DNA of 64,000 bases. It comes from Novosphingobium meiothermophilum (lineage in GTDB: Bacteria > Pseudomonadota > Alphaproteobacteria > Sphingomonadales > Sphingomonadaceae). The notes beneath the pieces are model-generated. The model was not told the origin of the DNA and made no database searches. It was given only the letters and a program-made list of their open reading frames with translations. The translations under genes were made by a program, and so were the position numbers. Every line of letters begins with the position of its first letter. The first letter of the stretch is position 1. Positions 38,304 to 46,815 of this stretch are shown one piece after another. The DNA lies in NCBI RefSeq assembly GCF_003171715.1, contig NZ_QGHL01000005.1, positions 124,001 through 188,000 on the forward strand, in the 5' to 3' direction.

Positions 38304-39634
38304 GCCGCTGCTCCTTGCGGTTCGGCCCGCTTGCGCGCGGATGCCAAGAGCAGCACGGCGAAGGCGGCAATGCACAGCATCGTCTGGTTGCGCAGCGGAT
38401 AATCGAGCAGCGATTGCAGGGCTATGGCCAGAAGAATGCCCGCGCCCGCAAGAGCGGACCAGCGCTGCGGCGTGCCTCTTGCCGCCCAGGCGACCCAGAG
38501 CACCCAGAGCGCCCACAAGGCCGCGAGGACAAGCCCGGCAGGACCGGCTTCGATGGCGAGTTCAAGATAATCGTTGTGCGCCCGTCCGGCGCGGCGCGGC
38601 GAAATGTTTTCCAGCGATTCGTCGAGCTGGAAAACTTCGTCAAAGGTGCCCATGCCCGCCCCCGCAGGCCAGTATCGCCCGACCGCATAGCGCGCATCCT
38701 CCCACATGGCGGGCCGCTGCTCGTCGCCCTTCTCGAAGCGCGCCAGCACGGTTTCGACACGTGTGCCGGGAAGCGAGACAATCGCGCCAAGACCCAGGAC
38801 AAGCGCGGCCAGCGTTGCCACCACGACCGCAAGCGGAGCGCCGCCTTGCTCGCCCGATCCACGGCGCTCAAGCCAGCCGACCAGCATCCGCAGGGCCATG
38901 AGGCCAGCCGGCAGTGCAAGCAGCACCAGCCCTGTGCGCGACTGGGTGAGCACGACACCTGTCACGATCAGCACCGCCGCTACCACTTGGGCAAACCACT
39001 TGGGCGAAAGCGGGCGTCTCGAAGGAAAGCTGCACAACACCAGAAGACAGGCCACAAGAAAGATCGCGGTTGAATTGCGATTGGCAAAGAAGCCGAACAA
39101 TACGCCGGGCATTTCGATTTCAGGATAGAGCAGCGCGAACTGATCCTGCCCCAGAACCTGAAGCGTGCCAAGCAGCACGCTGGCAACACCGGCAGCAACG
39201 ACAGCCAGTTTCCCCAGTTCCAGCCCCTGGCGGCCTTGCGCAAGACCGATGGCCAGAACCGCGAAGGGCGCGAGCAGCGCGATGAACGCCACCAAAGTGC
39301 GCGCGACATTCACCGTCAGCGGACGCCAGGCGCCAGCGCCTGCTGCGCCCACCGCCTCGGTGATGAGTGTGCGGCCTGGCAGAACGGTCCAGACATCTGG
39401 CGGAAGCGGGACCAGCTGCACCAGCGGCAGCAGCAGCGTCGCGATTGCGAGCAGCGCGAGAGGCCAGCCGGCATTTGCGCCAAAGCGCCAGAACGCAACC
39501 GGCATCAGCGCGGCTGCGGCAAGCGCTGCAAGCTGGACGACAAGATTGGAAAGCCCATAGGCGCTGCCACCGCCGCCGAACAGGCAGGCGAGGATAATCA
39601 GCGCAGCAAGCATGACGCCGGGTTGTTTCAGCAT
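38300..39634 (-). CDS. O-antigen ligase/polymerase family (Wzy_C) protein
   Basis: 444 residues with about eleven hydrophobic helices and a large periplasmic loop, the Wzy_C (PF04932) layout. The signature region is GAGMGTFDEVFQ...HNDYLELAIEAGPAGLVLAAL, with the catalytic-type histidine in HNDYLEL. Members transfer O-antigen to lipid A core, polymerise glycans or glycosylate pilin; these cannot be told apart here. It is coupled to a TPR-like gene downstream. Confidence 0.88.
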   Translation of the reverse strand: MLKQPGVMLAALIILACLFGGGGSAYGLSNLVVQLAALAAAALMPVAFWRFGANAGWPLALLAIATLLLPLVQLVPLPPDVWTVLPGRTLITEAVGAAGAGAWRPLTVNVARTLVAFIALLAPFAVLAIGLAQGRQGLELGKLAVVAAGVASVLLGTLQVLGQDQFALLYPEIEMPGVLFGFFANRNSTAIFLVACLLVLCSFPSRRPLSPKWFAQVVAAVLIVTGVVLTQSRTGLVLLALPAGLMALRMLVGWLERRGSGEQGGAPLAVVVATLAALVLGLGAIVSLPGTRVETVLARFEKGDEQRPAMWEDARYAVGRYWPAGAGMGTFDEVFQLDESLENISPRRAGRAHNDYLELAIEAGPAGLVLAALWALWVLWVAWAARGTPQRWSALAGAGILLAIALQSLLDYPLRNQTMLCIAAFAVLLLASARKRAEPQGAAA

Positions 39635-39716
39635 GGAAGGGTGATTGAACCGAAGCGCGCGCAGGTCAAGCGCTTAGCGCATGGGCACGGCGCACCGCAC
39701 CCGCAGCGCAGGCATG

Positions 39717-39751
39717 AAAAAACCCGGCCGCCCTGAAGGCAACCGGGTTTT
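39717..39751 (-). terminator. Intrinsic terminator of the small exported protein gene
   Basis: AAAACCCGG/CCGGGTTTT form a stem around a GC-rich loop; on the minus strand the stem is followed by a run of six T. It is 20 bp after the stop at 39771. Confidence 0.85.
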
Positions 39752-39770
39752 CAATTCTGCAAGCCAGAAT

Positions 39771-40025
39771 TCAGGCGCCCGACGACTTCGTCTCCAGAGC
39801 GCGCGACAGGCCGTAAGCCGCAGCACCGCCGGCGAGCAGGATCAGGATCCATGCAGCGCCCTTGAGGTCGTTTTCGGCTTCAACCGAAGTCGACGCACGG
39901 CTGGCGGAATAGCTGGCTGCCGGATACGTGGCCGAGCTGCTGGCACGAGTACCAGCTTCAGCGACAACCGGTGCGGCCATAAGGACCGAAGCGGCCAGCG
40001 CCGATGCAATGCGCGCAATCTTCAT
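39771..40025 (-). CDS. Small exported protein with C-terminal membrane helix
   Basis: 84 residues: signal peptide (MKIARIASALAASVLMAAPVVA), a Ser/Thr/Ala-rich mature segment of about 25 residues, and a C-terminal helix WILILLAGGAAAYGLS. ATG 40025 has AGGAG seven bases upstream on its strand, better than a TTG at 40031. It has its own strong terminator, and the upstream gap carries a perfect inverted repeat, so it is an independent, probably well-expressed unit. No family is recognised with certainty. Confidence 0.75.
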   Translation of the reverse strand: MKIARIASALAASVLMAAPVVAEAGTRASSSATYPAASYSASRASTSVEAENDLKGAAWILILLAGGAAAYGLSRALETKSSGA

Positions 40026-40434
40026 GCTCAATCTCCTAAGCAGTATCGCTTCCGTGTACCGCCCTCTCGATGCTTCGCTTACCGCAACGCAAAATGATTC
40101 GCAACCTAAACTGCGTAATTTCCCTTACGCAATATACGTATGGTTGTATCGCGGAACTCAACGGAAGTTAAGGACGCGAACGGGGCAGAAAACGCCCTGA
40201 AATCGGCGCCTGACTCACGCGCTGGCTGGATCACAAGGCCGCAAATCTTGGAAATATGCGCCTCGCGGCGACTGGGCCGGTCAGTTCGTGCCCGCCCGAT
40301 GCCAACGCCCGTTGCGACATGGCATGAACCAAGGTTTCTCTTGACAGGTCAGGCTGGTGCCCGCGCGCCATGCTGCATTGCAGAAGTGCAGGCAGTGCAC
40401 CTTTCTGCCCGCGCAAGCCCCCCATCGCGGCCCG
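40026..40434. other. Intergenic region upstream of the small exported protein gene
   Basis: 409 bp without a supportable gene. The left third is AT-rich and holds the inverted repeat at 40112-40131 and an ATATACGTAT near 40132, plausibly promoter and operator for the gene ending at 40025. The right part is ordinary GC-rich sequence next to the stop of the nucleotidyltransferase gene. Confidence 0.6.
40112..40131. promoter_or_regulatory. Perfect 7-bp inverted repeat, candidate operator
   Basis: TGCGTAATTTCCCTTACGCA: arms TGCGTAA/TTACGCA around a 6-bp spacer, about 87 bp upstream of the 40025 start. The symmetry and AT-rich setting suggest a dimeric repressor or activator site; the regulator is unknown. 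Confidence 0.45.
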
Positions 40435-41679
40435 TCATGAACTGCCGCGCAGCCAGCGCAGCGTCGAGACTTCCTGCATCAGGGCGTCCTGATCCACCCT
40501 TGCGCGCCGGGCAGCAAGATAGGCGCGCCCCCGCTGCACCAGCCAGACAGGATAGGCCAGCCAGCGCAAGGGATTGTCACCGCTCACGCGCATCATGCCC
40601 GCAAGGATCAGCGGGGTGGGGGTGACGGCCGCCCGCAGCGCCGCCTTCCAGCCGGGCGCGCGCCCCTTTCGCATGATGAGCCCGCGCATCATGAAAGCAT
40701 GTTCGAACTGGCTTTCATCGCGCAGCATGGCGGCGCGGCTGGCCGCAAGGTGCGCGGCAAGATCGGGCGCGGGATCGCGCAGGGCCGGGGGCACCCAGCT
40801 TGCGCCGTAGGACAGCGCAAGCATCGCGATCAGCCGCAATGCGCGCTCCAGTCCCATCTGCCTTGCCTGATCGATAAGCACCTCCCAGTCGACCGGACCC
40901 TTCATGGCCGCAAAATGCAGGTCCGCCAGCGTGATCGGACCATTCTCGAACAGGTGATGCAGCGTGGCGTGTTCCACCAGATGCAGCAGGTTGGCATGCA
41001 TCGACGGAACCCGCACCGCCGTTCCCGCCACCACGATCTCCTCGGCATGCTCATGGACCATGCGCACCAGTTGCGGTTCCTCGGCCCAGTCGCGCGCATT
41101 CAGGCGGTGGTGGATTTCGAGCGAGATGCCGCGCTGCAAGTCGGTCAGTTCGGGAAGCTGATGGCCGAACTCGATCCCGTAGAACGCCGACCACTCGGCC
41201 ACTTCGTAGATCCCGCTTTCGATCATCGCCTGCTGCGCATGTTCGGCGCGGTCTGCTGGCACCAGCAGATCCAGATCGCGCAGCCTGCGCAGCTGCGGCT
41301 CCGGATAGTCGTTGAAGGCAAGCCGGGCGCCCTTCAGCGCAATCGGTGAAATCCCCTGGGCCTCCAGAAACCTGACAGCTTCGGACAGCCCGATCATGTG
41401 ACCAAAGCTCGACATGGCCGCGCTGCGCGCCTCATCGTCGAGCGCCTCGCGCGCCGGTGCGGGCACAAGCGTCTCTGCCCCGGCACGCCGCACGGCGCGG
41501 TCAACCAGCAGGCCCACCCGCTTCGAAATGGCCCGATCGACCAGTTGCGCCCAGCCTTGCGCGGCCAGAGCCTCGAAATCGGGGCCAAAGTCGGCGTCAG
41601 GCGCTGCGCACAGGCGCGCCAGCAGTGCGCCGATGCGATCCTGCTCGCTGCCATAGGCCATCGGATCACAGTCCTGCAC
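40435..41679 (-). CDS. Lasso-cluster nucleotidyltransferase family protein (PF14907-like)
   Basis: 414 residues of the nucleotidyltransferase family that recurs in lasso peptide clusters (pseudomycoidin PsmN is the characterised type, implicated in attaching hexose to a phosphorylated peptide; from memory). The core is PIALKGARLAFNDYPEPQLRRLRDLDLLVP: ALKG, then the paired metal-binding aspartates in RDLDLLV. It continues with EIHHRLN and HLVEHATLHHL. The C-terminal 130 residues are helical and basic. The start GTG at 41679 lies 3 bp past the ABC gene stop; ATG at 41661 is an alternative. It is the last gene of the minus-strand B2-ABC-NTase operon. Confidence 0.8.
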   Translation of the reverse strand: MQDCDPMAYGSEQDRIGALLARLCAAPDADFGPDFEALAAQGWAQLVDRAISKRVGLLVDRAVRRAGAETLVPAPAREALDDEARSAAMSSFGHMIGLSEAVRFLEAQGISPIALKGARLAFNDYPEPQLRRLRDLDLLVPADRAEHAQQAMIESGIYEVAEWSAFYGIEFGHQLPELTDLQRGISLEIHHRLNARDWAEEPQLVRMVHEHAEEIVVAGTAVRVPSMHANLLHLVEHATLHHLFENGPITLADLHFAAMKGPVDWEVLIDQARQMGLERALRLIAMLALSYGASWVPPALRDPAPDLAAHLAASRAAMLRDESQFEHAFMMRGLIMRKGRAPGWKAALRAAVTPTPLILAGMMRVSGDNPLRWLAYPVWLVQRGRAYLAARRARVDQDALMQEVSTLRWLRGSS

Positions 41680-41682
41680 GGA

Positions 41683-43428
41683 TCACCCCACATCCCCCGC
41701 GGCAGGCTGCGCCGCCGCTGGCGCTGGATCATCGAGAATCCTGCCATCGGCCAGCCGCACGTGATGATCGGCCACGGCTTCAAGCGCCCCGCCATGCGCA
41801 ATCACCAGAATGGTGCAACGATCGCGCAGGCGCCGGATCGTGCGCGCGATCGCCGCGTCGTTCTCGCGGTCGAGCGCGTTGGCGGCTTCGTCAAGAATCA
41901 GGAGTTCCGGCACATGAAGCATCGCGCGCGCAAGGATGAGGCGCTGCCGTTCCCCGCCGGAAAGCTGGTGGCCGTGTTCCCCGACCATCGTATCAAGCCC
42001 CTGCGGCAGGCGCGCAACGAAATCGGCCGATGCCTCGGCCAAGGCCTCATGGAGGGCGGCATCATCGGCATCAGGCCGCGCCCAAAGCAGGTTTTCGCGG
42101 ATCGTGCCGCTGAAGAGCACCGGCACCTGCTGCACGTAGGTCACGCGCGAACGCCATGCGCGCCGCTGCCCGAACGGCAAGGCCTGCCCGTCGATCACCA
42201 GTTCGCCGGCATCGGGCGTCAGTAGCCCGCCGATAACGTCGGCCAGCGTGCTCTTGCCCGCGCCGGACGGACCGCTGAGTGCGGTAATGCGATGAACCGG
42301 CAGGACAATGCTGACCCGGTCGAGAGCGGGCCGGTCGCGCCCCTCGAAACGCACGGTGACATCGCTAAGCGCAATTGCCCTGCGCACGGGTGGCAAGACG
42401 ACGGCCGCATCGGCATCGGGTTCACGCGCCGCTTCGGCGCGCGCGATCATCGCGCTCGCCGCCTCCACCGCGGGGCGCGCGTAGGCAATGTCCTGCATGC
42501 AGCCCTGAAGGGCAAGCAGCAGCGGCAGGGCGCGCGCGAACAGCACAATCATCGGCAGCATGGCCAGAACATCCACGTGCCAGACCTCCAGAGCCAGCCA
42601 GACCACGATCGCCAGCAGCACCGCATTGCCCACCTGCAACGCAAGCTGGCCAAGCTGGTTGTCGCGGTTATAGCGCCTTTCGGTATCGTGCAGGGCCGCC
42701 AGTTCGCGCTGGAGGCGCGCCTCGGTCTGCCGCTCGGCGCCGAAGCTCTTGATGACGCGCAGCGCGGCCAGCCCCTCGCTCAGCTCGGCGTGGATGCGGC
42801 TGTAAACATGGTCGAGCGCCTCTCCCAGACGCCGGGCACGTCGCCGCATCCCCCTGTAGGCAAGGATCACCAGTGCGCCGCAAACCAGGGCCCCGGCCGT
42901 GATCTGCGGCGAGATCGCAAGCGATGCCAGCCCCACCCCGGCAAGCGTGACAAGCGCGATTGCGCCGGACAGCACCCGCTCGACGCCATAGCCCACGCGG
43001 TCGATCGTGGTGATGAGCAGATTGGCGCTTTCGGTCTGTCGCATTCCCGAAAGAACGCGCCAGTCGCAATGCAGCAGGGCACGCCATGCCCTGAGGCGCA
43101 GCCCGTCGATCAGGCGGCGCTGCACCGCCAGCGCCACCAGCGTGCGGGCAAGGTTGAGCAGCCCCCGCAGCGCGATCAGCAGCACGAACACCACCAGCAT
43201 GATCGCCAGCGCCCGGCTGCCGCGCAGGGCATCGGGGCCGCCCAGATAGCCTGCCATGCCGGAAAGGATGCCGGGCAGCGCGGCGGTGCCGGTCATCACC
43301 GCGAGAATGGGCACGAGCAGGACAAGACCGATGCTCTCGGTCGCCGCCGAAGCCAGCGACAGGACCACCAGCAACACCGCGCGGCGCGGTTCGATCTGGC
43401 TGGCGACAATGGCGAAGGGGTGGTTCAG
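41683..43428 (-). CDS. Lasso peptide ABC exporter (TMD-NBD)
   Basis: 581-residue half-transporter that would export the mature peptide (D protein). The membrane domain occupies about residues 1-310 with six helices. The nucleotide-binding domain has Walker A SGPSGAGKSTL, Q-loop YVQQVPVLFSGTIRENLL, signature LSGGERQRLILARA and Walker B LLILDEAANALD; the H-loop is VIAHGG. No peptidase C39 domain, consistent with a separate B2 protease. The only in-frame ATG (43641) lies 216 bp inside the B2 gene. I therefore take CTG at 43428, which overlaps the B2 stop as CTGA and has AGAGGA seven bases upstream. Confidence 0.88.
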   Translation of the reverse strand: MNHPFAIVASQIEPRRAVLLVVLSLASAATESIGLVLLVPILAVMTGTAALPGILSGMAGYLGGPDALRGSRALAIMLVVFVLLIALRGLLNLARTLVALAVQRRLIDGLRLRAWRALLHCDWRVLSGMRQTESANLLITTIDRVGYGVERVLSGAIALVTLAGVGLASLAISPQITAGALVCGALVILAYRGMRRRARRLGEALDHVYSRIHAELSEGLAALRVIKSFGAERQTEARLQRELAALHDTERRYNRDNQLGQLALQVGNAVLLAIVVWLALEVWHVDVLAMLPMIVLFARALPLLLALQGCMQDIAYARPAVEAASAMIARAEAAREPDADAAVVLPPVRRAIALSDVTVRFEGRDRPALDRVSIVLPVHRITALSGPSGAGKSTLADVIGGLLTPDAGELVIDGQALPFGQRRAWRSRVTYVQQVPVLFSGTIRENLLWARPDADDAALHEALAEASADFVARLPQGLDTMVGEHGHQLSGGERQRLILARAMLHVPELLILDEAANALDRENDAAIARTIRRLRDRCTILVIAHGGALEAVADHHVRLADGRILDDPAPAAAQPAAGDVG

Positions 43429-44015
43429 CGCCCTGTCCTCTGCTTGTCGGAGCTTGTCCTCTGTTTTGCGGGAAAGGCGGGAAAGGCCGCAAAATCCGCA
43501 ATGTCCCCGCCCGTCACGATGGTTTCCCCCACGGCCAGCCAGGCATGGGCCAGCAGGCCATCGCCGTCCTCGCGCTTCATGCCGATGCTGATCCGCGCCG
43601 TGATGCCGTGACCGGCAAGCCAGCGACGCGCTGCAAGGCACTGCACCAGACAGTCCGACCGCCAGGGCACGCGCGGCGCGACAATGGCAATGGCACGGCT
43701 CACCCGTTCGATCACCGTCAGGGCATCGGCATCGGGCGCGGGCGCATCTGTGCCAGCGGGATCGGGGCGGTCAGGTATCTGCAATTGCTGCGCCGTGCGG
43801 CGGGCAAGCCTGATGCGGGCCAGTGCCAGTTCGCCAAGCGCGCGCAAGAGATCGCCGGACGCGCGCGGCCCGATTGTCCAGAGCCGGGGCAGCTCGCCCA
43901 TGGCCCGCGCCAGCGGCACCTTGACCTGCCGAGGCCTCTGCAATTTCGGGCGTGACGTTTCATCGGAGGCGGGCATCGGCATGGCAATCGCTGCAAAGTG
44001 GCCTTCTGCTGTCAT
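43425..44015 (-). CDS. Lasso peptide biosynthesis B2 protein (leader peptidase)
   Basis: 196 residues. The C-terminal half (about 98-175) is the transglutaminase-like cysteine protease fold of lasso B2 proteins: VPWRSDCLVQCLAARRWL with catalytic Cys122, then LLAHAWLAVGE with His157, and Asp171 near the end. It cuts the precursor leader when B1 presents it. The extended N-terminal part is helical and poorly conserved. The C-terminus ends in a small duplication (KQRTSSDKQRTGR), whose DNA supplies AGAGGA twice, the second serving the ABC gene. It is divergent from the cyclase gene. Confidence 0.85.
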   Translation of the reverse strand: MTAEGHFAAIAMPMPASDETSRPKLQRPRQVKVPLARAMGELPRLWTIGPRASGDLLRALGELALARIRLARRTAQQLQIPDRPDPAGTDAPAPDADALTVIERVSRAIAIVAPRVPWRSDCLVQCLAARRWLAGHGITARISIGMKREDGDGLLAHAWLAVGETIVTGGDIADFAAFPAFPAKQRTSSDKQRTGR

Positions 44016-44217
44016 TGGCCTTCACGGTCCGCGGCGCCATCCTCCGAAAAACCGCGCCGAACCTGAGCCTTGCTAATCCCGCCGGGGTAGTGAATCAATA
44101 GCCGTGCGATTTCCTTCATCAACGGTGCTGGTGCAAGCGGCCAGCACCTCGATGCGGGAGCGTGCATTTCTCGAAGGCCACGCGCCATTATTGCAGCATT
44201 TCGGAGTTCCCAGGAAA

Positions 44218-46101
44218 TTGAGCGGGTTTGCTGCAATCGTGCGTTTTGATGGCCAGCCGGTCGATCCTGCCGCGCTGGAGCGGATGACCGGCGCAATGGC
44301 CTATCGCGCCGAGGATGGCATCCGTCACCTGCACACGGCACCGATGGGCATGGGCCACTGCGCCTTTCGCACCACGCCGGAAGCGGCCGAGGCTGTCCAG
44401 CCGCTGCGCGACGCGGACGGGCGGCTGGCCATCGTCATGGACGGCTGGCTGGCCAACCCGGATGAACTGCGCGCCGAACTGCTGGCTAAAGGCGCACCCC
44501 CGCGCTGGCCGTCCGATGCCGAACTCGTGCTGCAGGCTTACCGCGTCTGGGGCGAGGACTGCGTCGATCGCATCGAGGGTGAATATGCCTGCGTGATCCA
44601 TGATGCGGCCTTGGCCCGCGTGTTCTGCGCCAAGGACCACGCCGGGATGCGCCCGCTGTTCCATCACTGGGACGGCCGCAGGCTGCTCGTGGCAAGCGAC
44701 GTGGCCGCCGTGCTTGCCGCGCAGGATTTTGCGCAAAGGCTGAACGAGGATCGCATGGCGCAATATCTCGCCAGCGATTTCCAGACGCTCGACGAAACCG
44801 TCTGGGCCGGAGTGATGCGCCTCCCGCTTGCCTCGTGCATGACAGTGGATGCAAGCGGGCCGAAAGTGCGGCAATACTGGTCGCTCTCATCGGGAGAACG
44901 CATCCGCTACCGGCGCGATGAAGACTATTTCGCCCATTACCGCGAAGTGCTGATGGACTGCGTGCGCCGCGCCTCGCGCAGCCAGCTTCCCATCGCCTGC
45001 GAGGTCAGCGGCGGGCACGATTCCTCCGCCATTTTCGCGCTGGCACGCCGCCTGAAGGAAGCCGGGCAGTTGCAGGCACCCGATGCGCTGGGGTTCACCT
45101 ACAGAGGCATACCCGGCACCATATCGGACGAGATCGCCTATGCCCGCGATGTCGGGCGCTTCCTCGGCGTGCCCATCCATGAAGCCGAGCCGACCCTCCC
45201 GGACATATCCTGGTTCATCAACCAGATCTCCCGCGACCGGGATATTCCTTTATTCCCCAATGGTCAGTCTGCCAGCGCCCAGATGGCACTGATTCGCACG
45301 CATGGCTGCCGCGTGGTGCTCGATGGCGAAGGTGGCGACGAGTTCGTCGGCGCGAGCGACCATTTCATTCACGCCGCCCTGCGCGATGGCCAGTGGGGCC
45401 TGCTTGCGCGCGAACTGCGCATCAAGGCCCGCAAGCATGGTGCGCGTCATGCAGCGCAGCGCCTGTTCCGATTCGGTCTGCGCCAGTTCCTGCCTGCCCC
45501 GCTGAACACGCTGGTGCGCGCCTGGCGCGGCTACCAGCCCGCATCGCAGCATGGCACGCTCGAAGGGCGCGACTGGCTGGCGCCAGCGGTGCATGATCGT
45601 CTTGCCAGCCGTCAGGAAACGCTATGGCGGGAGGATACCATCTGGCGGATGCGCGATCCCTGGCGTCGCCGCCTGTGGCGCGAACTCAACGATCCTTTCT
45701 TCGAGGTCATGCGCGACAATGGCGCAAGGCTTTCGGCGCACCTTGGGGTGGAACTGCGCTCGCCGATGTACACGCGGCGCTTCATCGCCTTCATCGCGGC
45801 CATGCCGCCCACGCTCACGATTCGCGAAGGCGAAGGCAAATACATCCACCTCAAAGCGCTGGAGCACGATCTTCCCCGCTCGGTGCTTGACCGACGCGAC
45901 AAGTGCGATTTCGGCTTCACGTTCGAGCACCAGTTGCAGCGCCTTGCACCGCTGTTTCAGCAGACCATACCCGATGCGGCGCCCGCAGAAATAGACGCCG
46001 AAGGGTTGGCGCGGCTCTATCTAAAGTTCCTGAATGACGGCTCTTATAAGTGGGAGCTTTGGAACCTTTTCGGATGGTTTCACTTGCGCCAGCAAGCATA
46101 G
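44218..46101 (+). CDS. Lasso peptide cyclase, asparagine-synthetase-like (C protein)
   Basis: Adenylates the side-chain acid of the core and closes the macrolactam. The N-terminal Ntn-hydrolase-like domain (about 1-190) begins SGFAAIVRFDG; the glutaminase Cys2 is replaced by Ser, so it cannot use glutamine. The ATP-pyrophosphatase domain has CEVSGGHDSSAIFALA (SGGxDSS P-loop) and LDGEGGDEFVG. The frame is open from 44104, but only the TTG at 44218 places the protein start at the family position; it gives 627 residues. The next gene downstream is the precursor, after 522 bp. Confidence 0.87.
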   Translation: MSGFAAIVRFDGQPVDPAALERMTGAMAYRAEDGIRHLHTAPMGMGHCAFRTTPEAAEAVQPLRDADGRLAIVMDGWLANPDELRAELLAKGAPPRWPSDAELVLQAYRVWGEDCVDRIEGEYACVIHDAALARVFCAKDHAGMRPLFHHWDGRRLLVASDVAAVLAAQDFAQRLNEDRMAQYLASDFQTLDETVWAGVMRLPLASCMTVDASGPKVRQYWSLSSGERIRYRRDEDYFAHYREVLMDCVRRASRSQLPIACEVSGGHDSSAIFALARRLKEAGQLQAPDALGFTYRGIPGTISDEIAYARDVGRFLGVPIHEAEPTLPDISWFINQISRDRDIPLFPNGQSASAQMALIRTHGCRVVLDGEGGDEFVGASDHFIHAALRDGQWGLLARELRIKARKHGARHAAQRLFRFGLRQFLPAPLNTLVRAWRGYQPASQHGTLEGRDWLAPAVHDRLASRQETLWREDTIWRMRDPWRRRLWRELNDPFFEVMRDNGARLSAHLGVELRSPMYTRRFIAFIAAMPPTLTIREGEGKYIHLKALEHDLPRSVLDRRDKCDFGFTFEHQLQRLAPLFQQTIPDAAPAEIDAEGLARLYLKFLNDGSYKWELWNLFGWFHLRQQA

Positions 46102-46623
46102 TGCCGATCGACTTGGCTCTGCGCCGCGGCGCTGGCCCAGTCTTTCACAGTTTCCCGCGTTTTGATGCACGCGGACTGCGGTCCCGCAAAAACACCTTCG
46201 ACGCGCCGAGAAGCAAAAGCATTTCAGATACTTCGCATGGGCGAATCACTTCATGCTGCTGTTTCTCGCAGGCACGAATGCCGCGCGTGATTCCCAAAAT
46301 TAACTATTTTCAGCAACCAGATACTCACCCTCATGGCCTTGCACGTGCGTGCAACACCCCATGGGCCTGTGGTGAAAGATGCAAGGCAGTTGCGCCGAAA
46401 TCTGCAATTTTCGTCATGTTTTTCATGATTTTGCGGAAATTTCGTCGCGCTTGATAGCGCCGGAGCAGGAACTTGTGCAGCGCAAAAAGGTCTTGCTGCG
46501 CAGTTATTCCTCGTTTATTGCTCCATTTACGAGTTAATTTTTACCGCAGTAATTAACCTTCGTTAATCGGCTCGCTGATCAGACGTTGGGAAAATTCTTG
46601 CAGATCCTGATGGAGATCGAACT
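46102..46623 (+). promoter_or_regulatory. Long AT-rich leader/promoter region of the lasso precursor
   Basis: 522 bp without a supportable gene, distinctly AT-richer than the flanks toward its right end. It contains the palindrome ATTAAC-CTTC-GTTAAT at 46552-46567, which is also a TTAA-N6-TTAA pair (one base short of CtrA spacing), 57 bp before the precursor start, and a TTGCTG-N17-TATTGC promoter-like pair upstream of it. GGAG at 46612-46615 is the precursor ribosome site. No second precursor-like frame was found on either strand. Confidence 0.5.
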
Positions 46624-46764
46624 ATGGGTACCCAAACGCCAAACACCCGCACCACCACCCGCCGCGCTTACTCGCGCCCGACCCTGGTTGTTTTTGGTTC
46701 GGTCCGCGAATTGACCGGGGCAATGACAGGTATGGGCGCAGACATGATGGCGATGTTGGTCTAA
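46624..46764 (+). CDS. Lasso peptide precursor (A peptide), methionine-rich core
   Basis: 46 residues, below usual length cut-offs. The leader contains Tyr16-x-x-Pro19, Leu21, Gly25 and Thr31, matching the YxxPxLxxxGxxxxxT pattern bound by lasso B1 proteins. By the Thr(-2) rule cleavage falls after Gly32, giving the core AMTGMGADMMAMLV. Ala1 is acceptable as the ring amine (as in paeninodin). Asp8 is the only acid in the core, so the ring has 8 residues and the tail 6 (cutting after Thr31 would give a Gly1-Asp9 ring). Five of 14 core residues are Met. GGAG lies 8 bp before ATG. Neighbours supply every expected lasso enzyme. Confidence 0.82.
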   Translation: MGTQTPNTRTTTRRAYSRPTLVVFGSVRELTGAMTGMGADMMAMLV

Positions 46765-46815
46765 CCTGATTGACGGTGTTGGCTGTTTAATTGATTTTTC
46801 AGATAAAGGCTCGCT

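Noticed and set aside
42292-43611. 439-residue plus-strand frame opposite the lasso ABC exporter
   Set aside because: Antisense shadow, Gln/Arg/His-rich; the exporter carries Walker A, signature and Walker B motifs.
46050-46454. 134-residue frame after the cyclase, considered as a second precursor
   Set aside because: It starts inside the cyclase gene and has no YxxP leader pattern; composition is non-coding-like.
46552-46567. CtrA binding site upstream of the precursor
   Set aside because: Spacing between TTAA halves is 6 bp, not the 7 bp of the CtrA consensus; kept only as an unassigned palindrome.
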